A stretch of DNA of 64,000 bases from Brevibacillus daliensis (GTDB lineage Bacteria > Bacillota > Bacilli > Brevibacillales > Brevibacillaceae): assembly GCF_021245735.1 (NCBI RefSeq), contig NZ_JAJISB010000014.1, forward strand, positions 62,001 through 126,000. The letters are read 5' to 3'. Below, piece by piece: positions 12,721 through 22,911 of this stretch; position 1 is the first letter of the stretch; each line of letters begins with the position of its first letter. Under the pieces are notes generated by a model. It did no database searches and was not told the origin of the DNA. It saw only the letters and a list, made by a program, of their open reading frames with translations. Both the position numbers and the translations under genes were made by a program.

Positions 12721-13911
12721 CTAAATTTTCTTAATTATCAAAGAAACTCCTTGACCCCCACCTATGCAAAGCGTTGCTAAGCCATAACGAGCTTCCTCTC
12801 TCTTTTGGAGGGCATGCACCAGCGTAACCAAAACTCTGGCACCACTCGCACCTATTGGATGCCCAAGAGCAATAGCGCCACCATTAACGTTAAGGATTTC
12901 CTGATTGATTCCTAATTCTTTTCCTACAGCCAATGATTGAGCTGCAAAAGCTTCATTTGCCTCTATTAGATCCATTTGATCCAAAGTAAGACCAGCTTTT
13001 TGTAATGCCTTTTCCACTGCAGGAACAGGACCAATACCCATGATTTCTGGGCTAACGCCTGCGCTTGCATAAGAAACAATGCGAGCTAATGGAGTAAGTC
13101 CCAATTCTTCTGCTTTAGCTTGAGACATTAGTAATACAGCAGCTGCTCCGTCATTAATACCAGAAGAATTACCTGCTGTGACACTGCCATCTTTTTTGAA
13201 AGCAGGTCGCAATTTACCTAAAAAGGCAGCCGTAGCGCCAGCACGTGGAAATTCGTCTTGTTCAAATTGAACTGCTTCCCCTTTGCGTTGTGGGATGGAT
13301 ACAGGAACGATCTCATCTTTAAAAGCACCTGATTCGATCGCTTTCGTAGCCCGCTCCTGGCTTCTAGCAGCAAACTCATCCTGCTCTTCACGAGTAATTT
13401 GATATCTATCACAAAGGTTTTCTGCCGTAATACCCATATGAAAATCATTAAAGGCGCACCAGAGTCCATCTTTAATCATAGAGTCAATTACTTTTTGATT
13501 TCCCATGCGATAGCCACTTCTTGCACCCTCCAGTAAATAAGGTGCCTGGCTCATATTCTCCATACCACCAGCTACCACTACTTCTGCATCGCCAGCTTTA
13601 ATCGCTTGACTTGCAAGGTGCACTGCTTTTAACCCAGAACCACATACTTTGTTAATGGTAAACGAAGGTTTTTCTTCCCCAAGACCTGCACGTATTGCAG
13701 CTTGCCTTGTTGGGTTTTGTCCCAAACCAGCCTGTAATACATTCCCCATGATTACTTCGTCTACTTGTTGTTTGTTAACACCAGCTTTATCTAAAACTGC
13801 TTCGATGACTACAGCACCCAAAGTGGTTGCGCTTACAGAGGAGAGCGAACCTTGGAAGCTTCCAATAGCTGTGCGAACCGCGCTTACAATAACTACGTCA
13901 TTACCCTTCAT
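12721..13911 (-). CDS. Acetyl-CoA C-acetyltransferase (thiolase)
   Basis: A cytoplasmic type II thiolase that joins two acetyl-CoA to acetoacetyl-CoA or cleaves 3-ketoacyl-CoA. The 396 residues contain the active-site Cys in [12 protein letters not shown] (about 90), the His in [17 protein letters not shown] (about 350) and the second Cys in [10 protein letters not shown] (about 380). It starts at the ATG at 13911, 8 bases after AAGGAG; an in-frame GTG nine bases earlier overlaps that site. It stands alone between the atp promoter and the SLH protein gene. Its paralogue at 49768-50955 sits in a beta-oxidation cluster. Whether it is biosynthetic or degradative cannot be told from the sequence. 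Confidence 0.93.
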   Translation of the reverse strand: MKGNDVVIVSAVRTAIGSFQGSLSSVSATTLGAVVIEAVLDKAGVNKQQVDEVIMGNVLQAGLGQNPTRQAAIRAGLGEEKPSFTINKVCGSGLKAVHLASQAIKAGDAEVVVAGGMENMSQAPYLLEGARSGYRMGNQKVIDSMIKDGLWCAFNDFHMGITAENLCDRYQITREEQDEFAARSQERATKAIESGAFKDEIVPVSIPQRKGEAVQFEQDEFPRAGATAAFLGKLRPAFKKDGSVTAGNSSGINDGAAAVLLMSQAKAEELGLTPLARIVSYASAGVSPEIMGIGPVPAVEKALQKAGLTLDQMDLIEANEAFAAQSLAVGKELGINQEILNVNGGAIALGHPIGASGARVLVTLVHALQKREEARYGLATLCIGGGQGVSLIIKKI

Positions 13912-14103
13912 GATATTCACTCCTTAGTAATATATCAGAATAGACGATTTTATAAGTTGATTCTATTCATTCCTAATAATCAGATATTTATATACATTTT
14001 TGCCGCTAAACTCTACTTTAGCATATAAGAACTATCATTATAAAGAAATATATGTGCAACAAACTGTACACATCGCCACATCATCTTACTGATAATAAAA
14101 TAA

Positions 14104-14144
14104 AACAAGACCATCACAGCTTTTTCAGTCGTGAAGGTCTTGTT
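14104..14144 (-). terminator. Terminator of the SLH-domain protein gene
   Basis: AACAAGACCATCAC pairs with GTGAAGGTCTTGTT (one mismatch) around a 13-base loop, with a U-rich run after it on the minus strand. It begins 6 bases past the stop at 14150. Confidence 0.88.
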
Positions 14145-14149
14145 CTTTC

Positions 14150-16906
14150 CTATTTAATAGGGTAGTTGTGTAATACTCTGTATAGTGCCACTACAAAAGT
14201 TGCACGTGTTGTTGGACTATTTGGTTTAAAGTTACCTTGGACCGGATCAATCAGACCTAGGTTCGCAACATTTTGCACAGCATCAGATGCCCAAGAAGGA
14301 ACTTGATTTTTATCCTTCAGGGTAACCGTTTTGCTTCCCTTCTGATTAACAAGTCTATCTAGGATGATCGCTGCTTCCGCACGTGTTACTACCTTATCAG
14401 GACGGAAGGTGTTGTCATCATATCCTTTTATCAGACCCTTTGATACGGCTACCTGTACAGCTCCTTCTGCATAAGCAGGTACAGAATCTTTAAAAGTCAG
14501 ATTAGCAGCAGTAGGAATTTCCCAATCAAAGACACGTGAGAGAAGCGTTACATACTGGGCACGCGTTAGAGAATTCTCAGGTCCAAACGTAGTTGGAGTA
14601 ATTCCTTTGATATAACCTTTGGACGTCATATAATCAATTTCTTTTTTTGCCGGATGATTAGCGATATCCGTAAATTGTTGCCCCTGTGGCATCAAAAGAG
14701 ATAATTCGTCAAAGTAGAGTGTTCCCATATCCGGGCGTAAACCTGCATTCTCTGCTACATTCGCAATGTATATGCTTTTCAGCTTAAGTGGATAAGCTGC
14801 ATTGGATGGGAAATATCCTCTAACTTGTTTCCAGCCTGCCCAATCAATTTCCTTGGCTAAGTCAACGTACAAGGTTTTACCGTTGGCATCAATTACCTCT
14901 GCACGTAACCAGTGATGACTGTTATCCCCATACACCCATAATCCTAATCCAAATGGCTGACCTGGAATTACTTGTGGAGTTGCTCCCATTTTAGCGTAAA
15001 CAAAACGGTTTGCACTCGGAGATGAGTTACTGAAATCATAGGCAAGCTTGGCAGAGTTACGAGAGCCATAAACTGGATCTGTTTGATTAGTTACTAGTGA
15101 GAATGAGCCTTGGGATGTTAATCCAGCTGGATTACCCTCAAATGAAATACCTGTTACATTATCAAAATTAATCCACGGCTGTTCCGTAGCACCAATGGAG
15201 ATTGGTACGGTTGTCGTTTTACCGTCATAGGAAACCGTGAGCGTCGCTTTGCCTTCTTTATCACCAACCACTAATTGCAATTGATCGTTAACAATTGCCA
15301 AATCATTGTTAACAGAAGCATTTACGCTAAGTGGTGTAGCTTTTACAAGCTGACCTTTCTTGGTCTTGATCTTAATATCAAGCGGTAAGGTCTGATTCGG
15401 CATCACGTTAAGTGGTGTAGGTGTAACGATAACCTGTTCCACTTCTGCTCCACTTACTACGTGAATATTCATTTTGGATTCTACTCCATTAACATTCGCT
15501 GTGATAACGGAAGTACCAGAGTGTGTTGGAGTATAGCTGTTTCCACTGAAGCTTCCTGTATCACCTTGTACGCCCCAAGTGATTTGGTTAGGCTCAACCT
15601 TGTATGGCAAGAAGTGATTGTCATATCCTTTTGCCTCAAATTGCACAGTTTGACCAATTAATGTCTCTGTAGGTCCTGATAATTTAAATCCTGTTAGCTC
15701 TCCTGGAGGAGCAGTATTAAAAACACCAATTCCTGTTGGGACACGACGCTCTGTTCCTTCTTTTGGTCGATTAGCTAGTGTAGCTTCTGTCTCACCTAGC
15801 ATTCGTACAGCCAGGGTTTGAGATCCCCCACCATCCAGATTGGCAGCAGTATAAGCACCAACCTCTTTCATCAAATTGGCAAACTCTTGAATATTCAAGC
15901 CACGACTTGAACTGCTCATTTCTACGCTAACCAGATAAAGAGTTTTTCCGTCTTGAGAAACACCGACACCTGTCCGCGAATTAGTTCCCGTTACCCCACC
16001 ATCCGCAGTAAATTTAGTCAAGGCTTTTCCATCCTTCACTAAAAGCAGATGTCCACCCATTGCTTGCTCCCACTCTTTAGAGGAGGCAATTGATTGGTAG
16101 TCCACCTGAGCCACTGAACCAATCGGGAATTCTGTCTTCAGGAATGATGCTGCTGTACCATGTCCCCATAGCACATATCCATTACTTGGAATAGCTGTGC
16201 CAGGCTGGTTCTCCCTAACCGCTGTTACGATGTCGTTCTGAACGACAACCTCCACAACACCTTTGTAGCCACTAATTGTTCCCAAACTATTTTTACCGAA
16301 GGCAGGAGTATACAAATTCAGTTGATTTTCATGGCTTTTCCCCGCCGAAGACAAATATTCTTCTTTATTAACTCCACGCAAACTTAAAGTGTTGCCACTT
16401 TGGGCTGTTACCTTACCCGTAAAACCAAAGTCTTCAATGAAAGCAGTCTTATCTTTGGTAATCCCCAAGCTGTACCAATAGGGTAGATGACCCATCGAAG
16501 AGATGGTTTCCCCATCTTTAACCACTACACCAAAAGGGGCTCCTTTTTTGGACATATTGAAGAAGTCAGAATTGACACCCGCAATTGCTCCTGCTTCATT
16601 GGTCATTTTGGTAATGGTTTGTCTCTCTGTTAAGTTTCCATTTGTTCCGTAGATAGGTTTGACTTCTACATATGGATTGTTTAAATCAACCTTCGTTATG
16701 TAGATTTTTGATTTCTTGTCGCCGTATGCCTTCTCAGAATGAGTCAAAGTCGTTCCTTCACCGATTGGCGTCTGCCATACCGTAGTCAAAGGACCAATAG
16801 TTGCTGCTTCCGCTACATAAGCGGGCATCACAACTGGAACGATCACTCCGCATGCTACTGTGGTAGCCAGCAATAGCGATAGAAACCTCGCTGGCTTCGT
16901 TTTCAT
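14150..16906 (-). CDS. S-layer-anchored phosphodiester glycosidase (NAGPA domain) with three SLH domains
   Basis: A secreted surface protein of 918 residues. Parts in order: signal peptide ending AEA near residue 35; a phosphodiester glycosidase (NAGPA-type, uncovering-enzyme fold) domain at about 60-400 with AGVNSDFFNM, GGHLLLVKDG and NLDGGGSQT; one or two Ig-like segments (about 410-575); a carbohydrate-binding-like beta domain (about 580-735); and three SLH repeats starting near 743, 803 and 862, each with a TRA-type motif. SLH domains bind pyruvylated secondary wall polymer, so the enzyme should face the cell envelope. The NAGPA family removes GlcNAc linked through phosphodiesters; teichoic acid or another wall polymer is a plausible substrate but this is inference. 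It follows wecB after a terminator. Confidence 0.9.
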   Translation of the reverse strand: MKTKPARFLSLLLATTVACGVIVPVVMPAYVAEAATIGPLTTVWQTPIGEGTTLTHSEKAYGDKKSKIYITKVDLNNPYVEVKPIYGTNGNLTERQTITKMTNEAGAIAGVNSDFFNMSKKGAPFGVVVKDGETISSMGHLPYWYSLGITKDKTAFIEDFGFTGKVTAQSGNTLSLRGVNKEEYLSSAGKSHENQLNLYTPAFGKNSLGTISGYKGVVEVVVQNDIVTAVRENQPGTAIPSNGYVLWGHGTAASFLKTEFPIGSVAQVDYQSIASSKEWEQAMGGHLLLVKDGKALTKFTADGGVTGTNSRTGVGVSQDGKTLYLVSVEMSSSSRGLNIQEFANLMKEVGAYTAANLDGGGSQTLAVRMLGETEATLANRPKEGTERRVPTGIGVFNTAPPGELTGFKLSGPTETLIGQTVQFEAKGYDNHFLPYKVEPNQITWGVQGDTGSFSGNSYTPTHSGTSVITANVNGVESKMNIHVVSGAEVEQVIVTPTPLNVMPNQTLPLDIKIKTKKGQLVKATPLSVNASVNNDLAIVNDQLQLVVGDKEGKATLTVSYDGKTTTVPISIGATEQPWINFDNVTGISFEGNPAGLTSQGSFSLVTNQTDPVYGSRNSAKLAYDFSNSSPSANRFVYAKMGATPQVIPGQPFGLGLWVYGDNSHHWLRAEVIDANGKTLYVDLAKEIDWAGWKQVRGYFPSNAAYPLKLKSIYIANVAENAGLRPDMGTLYFDELSLLMPQGQQFTDIANHPAKKEIDYMTSKGYIKGITPTTFGPENSLTRAQYVTLLSRVFDWEIPTAANLTFKDSVPAYAEGAVQVAVSKGLIKGYDDNTFRPDKVVTRAEAAIILDRLVNQKGSKTVTLKDKNQVPSWASDAVQNVANLGLIDPVQGNFKPNSPTTRATFVVALYRVLHNYPIK

Positions 16907-17050
16907 TTTCGCTAAAATCTCCTCTCTCCGGGTTACTCTCTTTTATCCCAATTACAATGTTTAGACGTAAAGAAACGCATACAAGTTTCAATATTGTCCG
17001 TGTTTTTTCTCAAAAAGACTTATTTCGAATCAGCGGATGATTCCGATATA

Positions 17051-17088
17051 AAAAAAAGAGGCGATCTTATTTGTTCGCCTCTTTTTTT
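17051..17088 (-). terminator. Terminator of the upp-wecB unit
   Basis: AAAAAAAGAGGCGA and TCGCCTCTTTTTTT form a perfect 14-bp stem with a 10-base loop, placed just past the wecB stop at 17093, with U-tracts on both strands. Confidence 0.93.
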
Positions 17089-17092
17089 GCCT

Positions 17093-18259
17093 TTATTTGT
17101 ATAATAACTTTTCTGCTATAGGTTGAAAAGGTTGGGGTGGTTGAGAAATGTTACCAAAATGGTATAGAATCGCTTCTACGATCCGTCTGGATGCTTGTCC
17201 GTCACCATAAGGGTTAGCTGCCTGTGCCATTTGTTCATAAACAAGGGCATCAGTCAATAATTCATTAGCCATCTCGTATACCTGTTGTTCATCCGTACCA
17301 GCCAGTTTTAATGTACCCGCAACAATTCCTTCTGGACGCTCCGTTGTATCACGCAATACTAACACAGGAACTCCAAGGGAAGGTGCCTCTTCCTGAACTC
17401 CGCCAGAGTCAGTCAATATCAAGTGGGCATGTCGTGCGAAGTTATGGAAATCAGATGCATCAAGCGGATCAATCAATTGAATTCGCTCATGTCCACCCAG
17501 ATATTCATTCGCCAATTCTTGCACGGCAGGATTCAAGTGAACTGGATAGACAACTGCAATTTCTTCATGCTCATCCACCAATCTACGAACAGCACGAAAA
17601 ATACGTCGCATTGGATCACCTAGATTTTCACGACGATGTGCAGTCATGAGCACCATCTTTTTCCCCGCTACTTTATCTAGTACAGGATGATGATAGTCAT
17701 CATTTACTGTTGTTTGCAATGCATCGATTGCTGTATTTCCTGTGATGTAGATGGTTTCTTCTCGCTTATTCTCACGCAGCAGATTATCTGCCGAACCTTG
17801 TGTTGGAGAGAAATGTAAATCTGCCATAACCCCAGTAAGCTGTCTATTCATCTCTTCCGGGAACGGAGAGTATTTGTCCCATGTACGTAGACCTGCTTCG
17901 ACATGACCAATGGCTACTTGATTGTAATAAGCAGCCAAACTAGCGACAAAGGTTGTAGTCGTATCGCCATGAACCAGAACAATATCAGGCTGTGCCTCTT
18001 TGATTGCCTTATCCAGGCTCTCTAAGCCACGCGTCGTAATATCGATCAAAGTCTGACGATCTTTCATGATGTTAAGGTCAATATCAGGTGTAATGTCAAA
18101 AATCTCTAATACCTGATCCAGCATTTGACGATGCTGTGCTGTTACACACACGATTGATTCTATATGTTCGTTGTGCTTCTTCAGCTCGTGAACAAGCGGA
18201 GCCATTTTGATCGCTTCAGGCCTTGTCCCAAATACCGTCATTACTCTTACCTTTTTCAT
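17093..18259 (-). CDS. wecB: UDP-N-acetylglucosamine 2-epimerase (non-hydrolysing)
   Basis: The enzyme interconverts UDP-GlcNAc and UDP-ManNAc in the cytoplasm, supplying ManNAc for wall polymers (MnaA in B. subtilis). The 388-residue product has the opening VMTVFGTRPEAIKMAPLV, the VHGDTTTTFVASLAAYY and GHVEAGLRT motifs, TAHRRENLGDPM and the UDP-binding LTDSGGVQEEAPSLGVPVLVLRDTTERPE region (cited in parts), all typical of the family. The ATG at 18259 follows TAGGGGGA, 9 bases past the upp stop, so upp and wecB are one operon. The SLH-domain protein encoded next binds a ManNAc-type wall polymer, which makes the neighbourhood sensible. Confidence 0.96.
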   Translation of the reverse strand: MKKVRVMTVFGTRPEAIKMAPLVHELKKHNEHIESIVCVTAQHRQMLDQVLEIFDITPDIDLNIMKDRQTLIDITTRGLESLDKAIKEAQPDIVLVHGDTTTTFVASLAAYYNQVAIGHVEAGLRTWDKYSPFPEEMNRQLTGVMADLHFSPTQGSADNLLRENKREETIYITGNTAIDALQTTVNDDYHHPVLDKVAGKKMVLMTAHRRENLGDPMRRIFRAVRRLVDEHEEIAVVYPVHLNPAVQELANEYLGGHERIQLIDPLDASDFHNFARHAHLILTDSGGVQEEAPSLGVPVLVLRDTTERPEGIVAGTLKLAGTDEQQVYEMANELLTDALVYEQMAQAANPYGDGQASRRIVEAILYHFGNISQPPQPFQPIAEKLLYK

Positions 18260-18268
18260 ATGGTCCCC

Positions 18269-18898
18269 CTATTTCGTTCCATACAAACGGTCGCCGGCAT
18301 CTCCTAGTCCAGGAATGATGTAGCCGTGATCGTTTAGATATTCATCTACTTTCGCTACAAAAATGTCAACATCTGGATGTTCATCTTGTACTACTTTAAC
18401 TCCTTCTGGAGCTGCAATCAAGCACATCAATTTCATATGCTTTGCACCACGCTTCTTCAAAGCTTCAATAGCAGCAACTGCAGAACCACCAGTAGCAAGC
18501 ATTGGATCAATTACGATCAGTTCACGATCAGCGATATCAGTTGGTAACTTCACATAGTATTCAACCGGTTGCAGGGTTTCTGGGTCACGATATAAACCCA
18601 CATGTCCTACTTTAGCAGTTGGAATCACTTTCAATACGCCGTCTACCATTCCTAGACCAGCACGTAGAATCGGTACTAATCCTACTTTTTTACCAGCGAT
18701 AACATTAGACTTACATGTCGCAACTGGAGTATTAATCTCAATTTCTTCAAGTGGCATATCGCGAGTAATCTCATAAGCCATAAGCGTTGCTACTTCATCC
18801 ACTAGCTCACGAAATTCTTTTGTACCCGTATTTTTATCACGAATAAAAGTTAGCTTATGTTGAATTAATGGATGATCAAAAACATATACACTACTCAT
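18269..18898 (-). CDS. upp: Uracil phosphoribosyltransferase
   Basis: Converts uracil and PRPP to UMP in pyrimidine salvage. The 209-residue product, the usual size, shows the PRPP-binding loop [19 protein letters not shown] near 130 and the C-terminal uracil-binding [13 protein letters not shown]. The ATG at 18898 ([15 protein letters not shown]) has GGAGG 8 bases upstream; a longer reading to 18940 lacks support. It is cotranscribed with wecB. Confidence 0.97.
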   Translation of the reverse strand: MSSVYVFDHPLIQHKLTFIRDKNTGTKEFRELVDEVATLMAYEITRDMPLEEIEINTPVATCKSNVIAGKKVGLVPILRAGLGMVDGVLKVIPTAKVGHVGLYRDPETLQPVEYYVKLPTDIADRELIVIDPMLATGGSAVAAIEALKKRGAKHMKLMCLIAAPEGVKVVQDEHPDVDIFVAKVDEYLNDHGYIIPGLGDAGDRLYGTK

Positions 18899-19099
18899 AG
18901 GCAGTACCTCCATTTTTATAATTATATTCTTTATGTACATATAGACTATCTTTTCTCATAAAGCTTTTACTATCATAAAGGAGCACAGCGCTAGCGTCAA
19001 TTCGGGAGAAAATTAAGAATAATAGAGTACATCACAGAAAACGCCTTCCAAATCTAGACTTCCCCAGGTGCATGAATATATGTAAAACCAAATACCCTC

Positions 19100-19134
19100 A
19101 AAAAAGCAGACTACCCAATCAGGCAGCCTGCTTT
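19100..19134 (-). terminator. Terminator of glyA
   Basis: AAAGCAGACTACC pairs with GGCAGCCTGCTTT, with two mismatches, around a 6-base loop. A U-tract follows on the minus strand. It is 15 bases beyond the glyA stop. Confidence 0.82.
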
Positions 19135-19148
19135 CTATCATTTTTTCC

Positions 19149-20399
19149 TTACAAACTCAATCCATCATACAACGGGAACTTCGCATTCAATGCTGCTACA
19201 CGTTCACGAGCTTCTTGATGTTTTGTTTCGTCTTGTGGATTTTTTAGAGTAAGCGCAATAATTGCTGCTACTTCTCTCATAGCTCTCTCATCATAACCAC
19301 GGCTTGTTACAGCTGGTGTACCCATACGAACACCACTTGTTACAAATGGGCTAGCCGGATCGTAAGGAATTGTATTTTTGTTCGTAGTAATACCTACTTC
19401 ATCCAGAAGATGTTCTGCTTCTTTACCAGTAAGGTTCAGGTTACGTACATCTACCAGTACCAAGTGGTTGTCTGTTCCATTAGATACCAGATTCAGACCT
19501 TCTGCTTTCAACGCTTCTCCAAATGCCTTCGCATTATCAATAATGCGTTTTGCATACTCTTTAAATTCTGGTTGCAATGCTTCACCAAAAGAAACAGCTT
19601 TTGCAGCAATCACATGCATCAGAGGTCCACCTTGTACACCTGGGAACACAGACTTATCGATCGCTTTTGCAAATTCTTCTGTACACATAATCAAACCGCC
19701 ACGTGGTCCACGCAAAGTTTTATGTGTAGTTGACGTAACAAAATGAGCATACGGTACAGGGTTTTGGTGTAATCCAGCTGCTACCAAACCAGCAATGTGA
19801 GCCATATCAACCATGAAATAAGCGCCTACTTCATCAGCAATTTCACGGAATCTAGCAAAATCGATAGCACGAGGATACGCGCTTGCACCCGCTACGATAA
19901 GCTTCGGTTTGTGTTCCAATGCTTTTGCACGAACATCATCATAGTTAATCAAATGAGTTTCTTCATCTACACCGTAATCTACGAAGTTATATAAAGTACC
20001 AGAGAAGTTAACAGGGCTACCATGTGTTAAATGACCACCATGGGACAGGTTCATGCCTAGAACTGTATCACCTGGCTGTAGAATTGTGAAATAAACAGCC
20101 ATGTTAGCTTGTGCACCGGAATGCGGTTGTACGTTAACGTGCTCAGCACCAAACAGTTCTTTCAGACGATCTCTCGCAATATCTTCTGCGATATCAACAT
20201 ATTCACAACCACCGTAGTATCGGCGTCCAGGATATCCTTCTGCATATTTGTTCGTTAGTACTGTTCCCATTGTCTCCATAACAGCACGGCTAACAAAGTT
20301 TTCAGAAGCGATCAGCTCAATTTTGTCGCGCTGACGTCCTAGCTCCAAGCGAATTGCATCGGCGATTTGTGGGTCTTTTTCTTTTAAAAAGTCAAACAT
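19149..20399 (-). CDS. glyA: Serine hydroxymethyltransferase
   Basis: A PLP enzyme that exchanges serine and tetrahydrofolate with glycine and 5,10-methylene-THF, the main one-carbon source. The 416 residues contain [16 protein letters not shown], the [10 protein letters not shown] segment and the PLP lysine in [15 protein letters not shown] near residue 228. Length is normal. It follows ywlG at a distance of about 107 bases and has its own terminator. No riboswitch-like fold was seen in its leader. Confidence 0.98.
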   Translation of the reverse strand: MFDFLKEKDPQIADAIRLELGRQRDKIELIASENFVSRAVMETMGTVLTNKYAEGYPGRRYYGGCEYVDIAEDIARDRLKELFGAEHVNVQPHSGAQANMAVYFTILQPGDTVLGMNLSHGGHLTHGSPVNFSGTLYNFVDYGVDEETHLINYDDVRAKALEHKPKLIVAGASAYPRAIDFARFREIADEVGAYFMVDMAHIAGLVAAGLHQNPVPYAHFVTSTTHKTLRGPRGGLIMCTEEFAKAIDKSVFPGVQGGPLMHVIAAKAVSFGEALQPEFKEYAKRIIDNAKAFGEALKAEGLNLVSNGTDNHLVLVDVRNLNLTGKEAEHLLDEVGITTNKNTIPYDPASPFVTSGVRMGTPAVTSRGYDERAMREVAAIIALTLKNPQDETKHQEARERVAALNAKFPLYDGLSL

Positions 20400-20506
20400 T
20401 ACCTTGTCCCTCCCTAATGGTCTCTACTATCCATTGATAACAACCGTAGCAGAGTCTTCTCTCTCACTGTGATTTATGATCTATTTTTCTGACTAAACAC
20501 AGATGT

Positions 20507-21073
20507 CTACTTGCATGCTTGTTGGTCCACTTGTTCATATACAGCACGTGAACCGCCAATTAACTTAGGTCTACTGCGGGCGGCAATCAGATGGGCTTCT
20601 CCCAGCTTTTTGACCTGCAAACGCACAGGTACAGCTACTAGTTTAAGATGCATACCAATCAATGTACCGCCAATATCAAGACCGGCATGTGCTAGAATGT
20701 TTTCTACCACAACCGGATGTTTCATCTGTGTAAAGGCATGTGCAGCCATAGAGCCTCCAGCTCGGGGTACGGGAATTACGCTTACCTCTTCCAAGCGATG
20801 AGACTCAGCTGTCTTCGATTCCACGACCAGCGCTCGATTCAAGTGTTCACAGCACTGAAAAGCAAGAGAGAATCCATATTTGTCCTGCGCCTTGCTGATT
20901 CCCTTCCATAATGCAATAGCAGCATCAGTACTGCCTGCTTTACCAATATGTTCTCCAATTACTTCACTGGAGCTACATCCAATCACCATGATTTGGTCAC
21001 TTGTAAGCCCTGCAATTTCGGCCAGTTCAGAAACTGCTTGATATGCCTGCTCTTCCAGAAGCTTCATGTCCAA
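20507..21073 (-). CDS. ywlG: YwlG family protein (TIGR01440/DUF436)
   Basis: A conserved cytoplasmic protein of 188 residues found between rpiB and glyA in Bacillales. It begins with a helical part and has the conserved VIGCSSSEVIGEHIGK, FQCCEHLNRALVVE and PRAGGSMAAHAF motifs. Its biochemical role is not established. The TTG at 21073 has GGGAGTG at good spacing and is favoured over an ATG two codons on. It lies 16 bases after rpiB, so the two are in one transcript. Confidence 0.9.
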   Translation of the reverse strand: MDMKLLEEQAYQAVSELAEIAGLTSDQIMVIGCSSSEVIGEHIGKAGSTDAAIALWKGISKAQDKYGFSLAFQCCEHLNRALVVESKTAESHRLEEVSVIPVPRAGGSMAAHAFTQMKHPVVVENILAHAGLDIGGTLIGMHLKLVAVPVRLQVKKLGEAHLIAARSRPKLIGGSRAVYEQVDQQACK

Positions 21074-21089
21074 CGTATTTCACTCCCGG

Positions 21090-21530
21090 TTACATGGATT
21101 CAATGTTCATCATTTTTTCAATACGATTAGTATGACGGCCACCAGCAAACTCTGTTGTTAGCCATGTTTTTACAATCTCTTGAGCCAGGCCTGGTCCAAT
21201 TACACGCTCACCCATTGCAAGCATGTTTGTATCATTATGTTCACGTGTTGCCTTAGCAGAAAACACATCATGAACTAATGCACAGCGAATACCTTTTACT
21301 TTATTAGCTGCAATCGACATACCAATACCAGTTCCACAAATTAGAATACCACGGTCAAACTCTCCCGCAACAACCTTTTGTGCAACAGGCAGGGCGTAGT
21401 CAGGATAATCAACTGAGGTGCCACATTCGCAACCGAAATCTTCAAAAGTAATTTCCATCGAAGTTAATAATTTTTTTATCTCTTCTTTTAAATTTACTCC
21501 ACCGTGATCAGATGCAATTGCTACTTTCAT
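21090..21530 (-). CDS. rpiB: Ribose-5-phosphate isomerase B
   Basis: Interconverts ribose 5-phosphate and ribulose 5-phosphate in the pentose phosphate pathway. The 146-residue product carries the RpiB/LacAB signatures MKVAIASDHGGVNLKEEI, DYPDYALPVAQKV and GILICGTGIGMSIAANKV, where the Cys is the catalytic base. The ATG at 21530 is used because GTGAGGGG precedes it; a GTG at 21545 would lie within that ribosome site. It corresponds to B. subtilis ywlF and is followed closely by ywlG. Confidence 0.95.
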   Translation of the reverse strand: MKVAIASDHGGVNLKEEIKKLLTSMEITFEDFGCECGTSVDYPDYALPVAQKVVAGEFDRGILICGTGIGMSIAANKVKGIRCALVHDVFSAKATREHNDTNMLAMGERVIGPGLAQEIVKTWLTTEFAGGRHTNRIEKMMNIESM

Positions 21531-21685
21531 GTAGGAACCCCTCACTTTTGTAATCTTATTTTGTATTATACATCATTCTACAAAAAATAATAGATTCCTG
21601 TCTGCTTTTTTGTACATTTTAAATAGCAAAAAGCATACATTAATGGATATATAGCCTTTAATTGTTCGTGTTTTACCATAGTCAA

Positions 21686-21729
21686 AAGAAACGTTTCACC
21701 CTGTAGAGACAAGGGTTGAGACGCTTCTT
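21686..21729 (-). terminator. Terminator after ywlE
   Basis: AAGAAACGTTTCACCCT pairs with AGGGTTGAGACGCTTCTT, using several G-U pairs on the minus strand, around a 9-base loop. TTTCTTTT follows. It separates ywlE from rpiB. Confidence 0.8.
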
Positions 21730-21758
21730 AACTTAGGAGCATCATCTATTATTGTGTG

Positions 21759-22202
21759 TCATTTTTGTTCTTTTATTTTTCCCATCACAACATGTAGATC
21801 TTTTTCCATTTCTTCTGCTGTCATCCGATATATGTCTAACGAGCCACCAAACGGATCAGAAATATCATCCGTTGTACCGTATGCATATTCCTTGAGTGAA
21901 AAGATTTTCTCTCTTATCTCTGGAAAATGGGCCAAAATTGTGGCCTTATGACCTTGTGTCATCGTTATAATTAAATCAGCTTCCTTTACGCCTTCTTCCT
22001 TAAGCTGCGTTGCCGTATGCTGATAGTTTATTCCTTTTTCCTCCAAGACTTGCTGTGCATGAAGAGAAGCCTGCTGCCCTTCAAACACTGCTACTCCCGC
22101 TGATGAAATCATAAGGTCCATATCTTTTGTTTTTTCTCTGAATATGGCTTCTGCCATCGGGCTTCTACATGTATTCCCTGTACAGACGAATAAAATGCGC
22201 AT
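21759..22202 (-). CDS. ywlE: Protein-arginine phosphatase / low-molecular-weight phosphatase
   Basis: A small cytoplasmic phosphatase of the LMW-PTP fold, 147 residues. The P-loop reads VCTGNTCRSPMAEA. Thr rather than Ile at the fourth loop position (CTGNTCRS) is the known mark of YwlE arginine phosphatases, which oppose the McsB kinase and ClpCP degradation tagging. The general-acid loop reads SDPFGGS. AAGGAGG precedes the ATG at 22202. It sits 31 bases after mntP, in B. subtilis order (ywlD-ywlE). The specificity is inferred from the Thr and synteny. Confidence 0.92.
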   Translation of the reverse strand: MRILFVCTGNTCRSPMAEAIFREKTKDMDLMISSAGVAVFEGQQASLHAQQVLEEKGINYQHTATQLKEEGVKEADLIITMTQGHKATILAHFPEIREKIFSLKEYAYGTTDDISDPFGGSLDIYRMTAEEMEKDLHVVMGKIKEQK

Positions 22203-22232
22203 CTCTTTTCGCCTCCTTATCCGTGAATCTAG

Positions 22233-22793
22233 CTACAAAATAAATTGTAAGCCAAAAATAAGCAAAATGACACCACCAAATATTCCACTATAATTACCTA
22301 ACCAGCTACCTACACTTCTTCCCAGCAATAAGCCAGATCCTGCCATCAATCCACCAATTACACCAAACAAAGAAACCGCCAACCACTTATTAACTGCCAT
22401 CAGCCCCAAAGAAAATCCAACGGACAGTGCATCTAAACTAACGCTAAAGGAAATTAGCAATATTCCTAGGCCTGTTGTATTAATCAAGCTTGTTTCAGTC
22501 TCTCCAAAAAATGCACTCCATAACATATGGACGCCAAGTATAACCAGAATCCCCCCACCAATAAGAACGGCGATATCTCCAACCATATCGGACAAATATA
22601 TCCCAATAACGATTCCTGTTAATGGCATTATGATATGAAAAACACCTATTAATGTGCTAATCGCTATGATTCTACGTAGACGAATCCCGCCCATTCCGAT
22701 ACCAATTCCAAGAGAAAAGGCATCCATACCGAGCGCAAGCGCAATAAGTAGTAGCGTCACTACCTGTCCAAAGAGATAAAGTGCCCCCTCCAC
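22233..22793 (-). CDS. mntP: Putative manganese efflux pump MntP
   Basis: A membrane exporter of Mn(II), equivalent to B. subtilis YwlD. The product has six hydrophobic helices in two similar halves, each with an acidic residue in the membrane: ALGMDAFSLGIGIG near residue 20 and SVSLDALSVGFSLG near 120. These paired motifs define the family. The GTG at 22793 follows AGGGGGGA and gives 186 residues; the frame is open to 22820. No yybP-ykoY manganese riboswitch was visible in the 90 bases upstream. Confidence 0.9.
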   Translation of the reverse strand: MEGALYLFGQVVTLLLIALALGMDAFSLGIGIGMGGIRLRRIIAISTLIGVFHIIMPLTGIVIGIYLSDMVGDIAVLIGGGILVILGVHMLWSAFFGETETSLINTTGLGILLISFSVSLDALSVGFSLGLMAVNKWLAVSLFGVIGGLMAGSGLLLGRSVGSWLGNYSGIFGGVILLIFGLQFIL

Positions 22794-22911
22794 AAACGTC
22801 CCCCCTGTCCTTTTCACCATATGCGGACAAGAGGGTAAAGATTCATGTTATCAGTTAGGTTACTTACGTTACCCCAAAAACGTGTAAAGATATCCTATCT
22901 GGTACGATTCA

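Noticed and set aside
20400-20506. Possible T-box or glycine riboswitch ahead of glyA
   Set aside because: The gap is about 107 bases and shows neither a T-box core sequence nor a tandem glycine-aptamer fold.
22794-22911. Possible yybP-ykoY manganese riboswitch ahead of mntP
   Set aside because: The leader is too short and the conserved loop sequences of that riboswitch are not seen.
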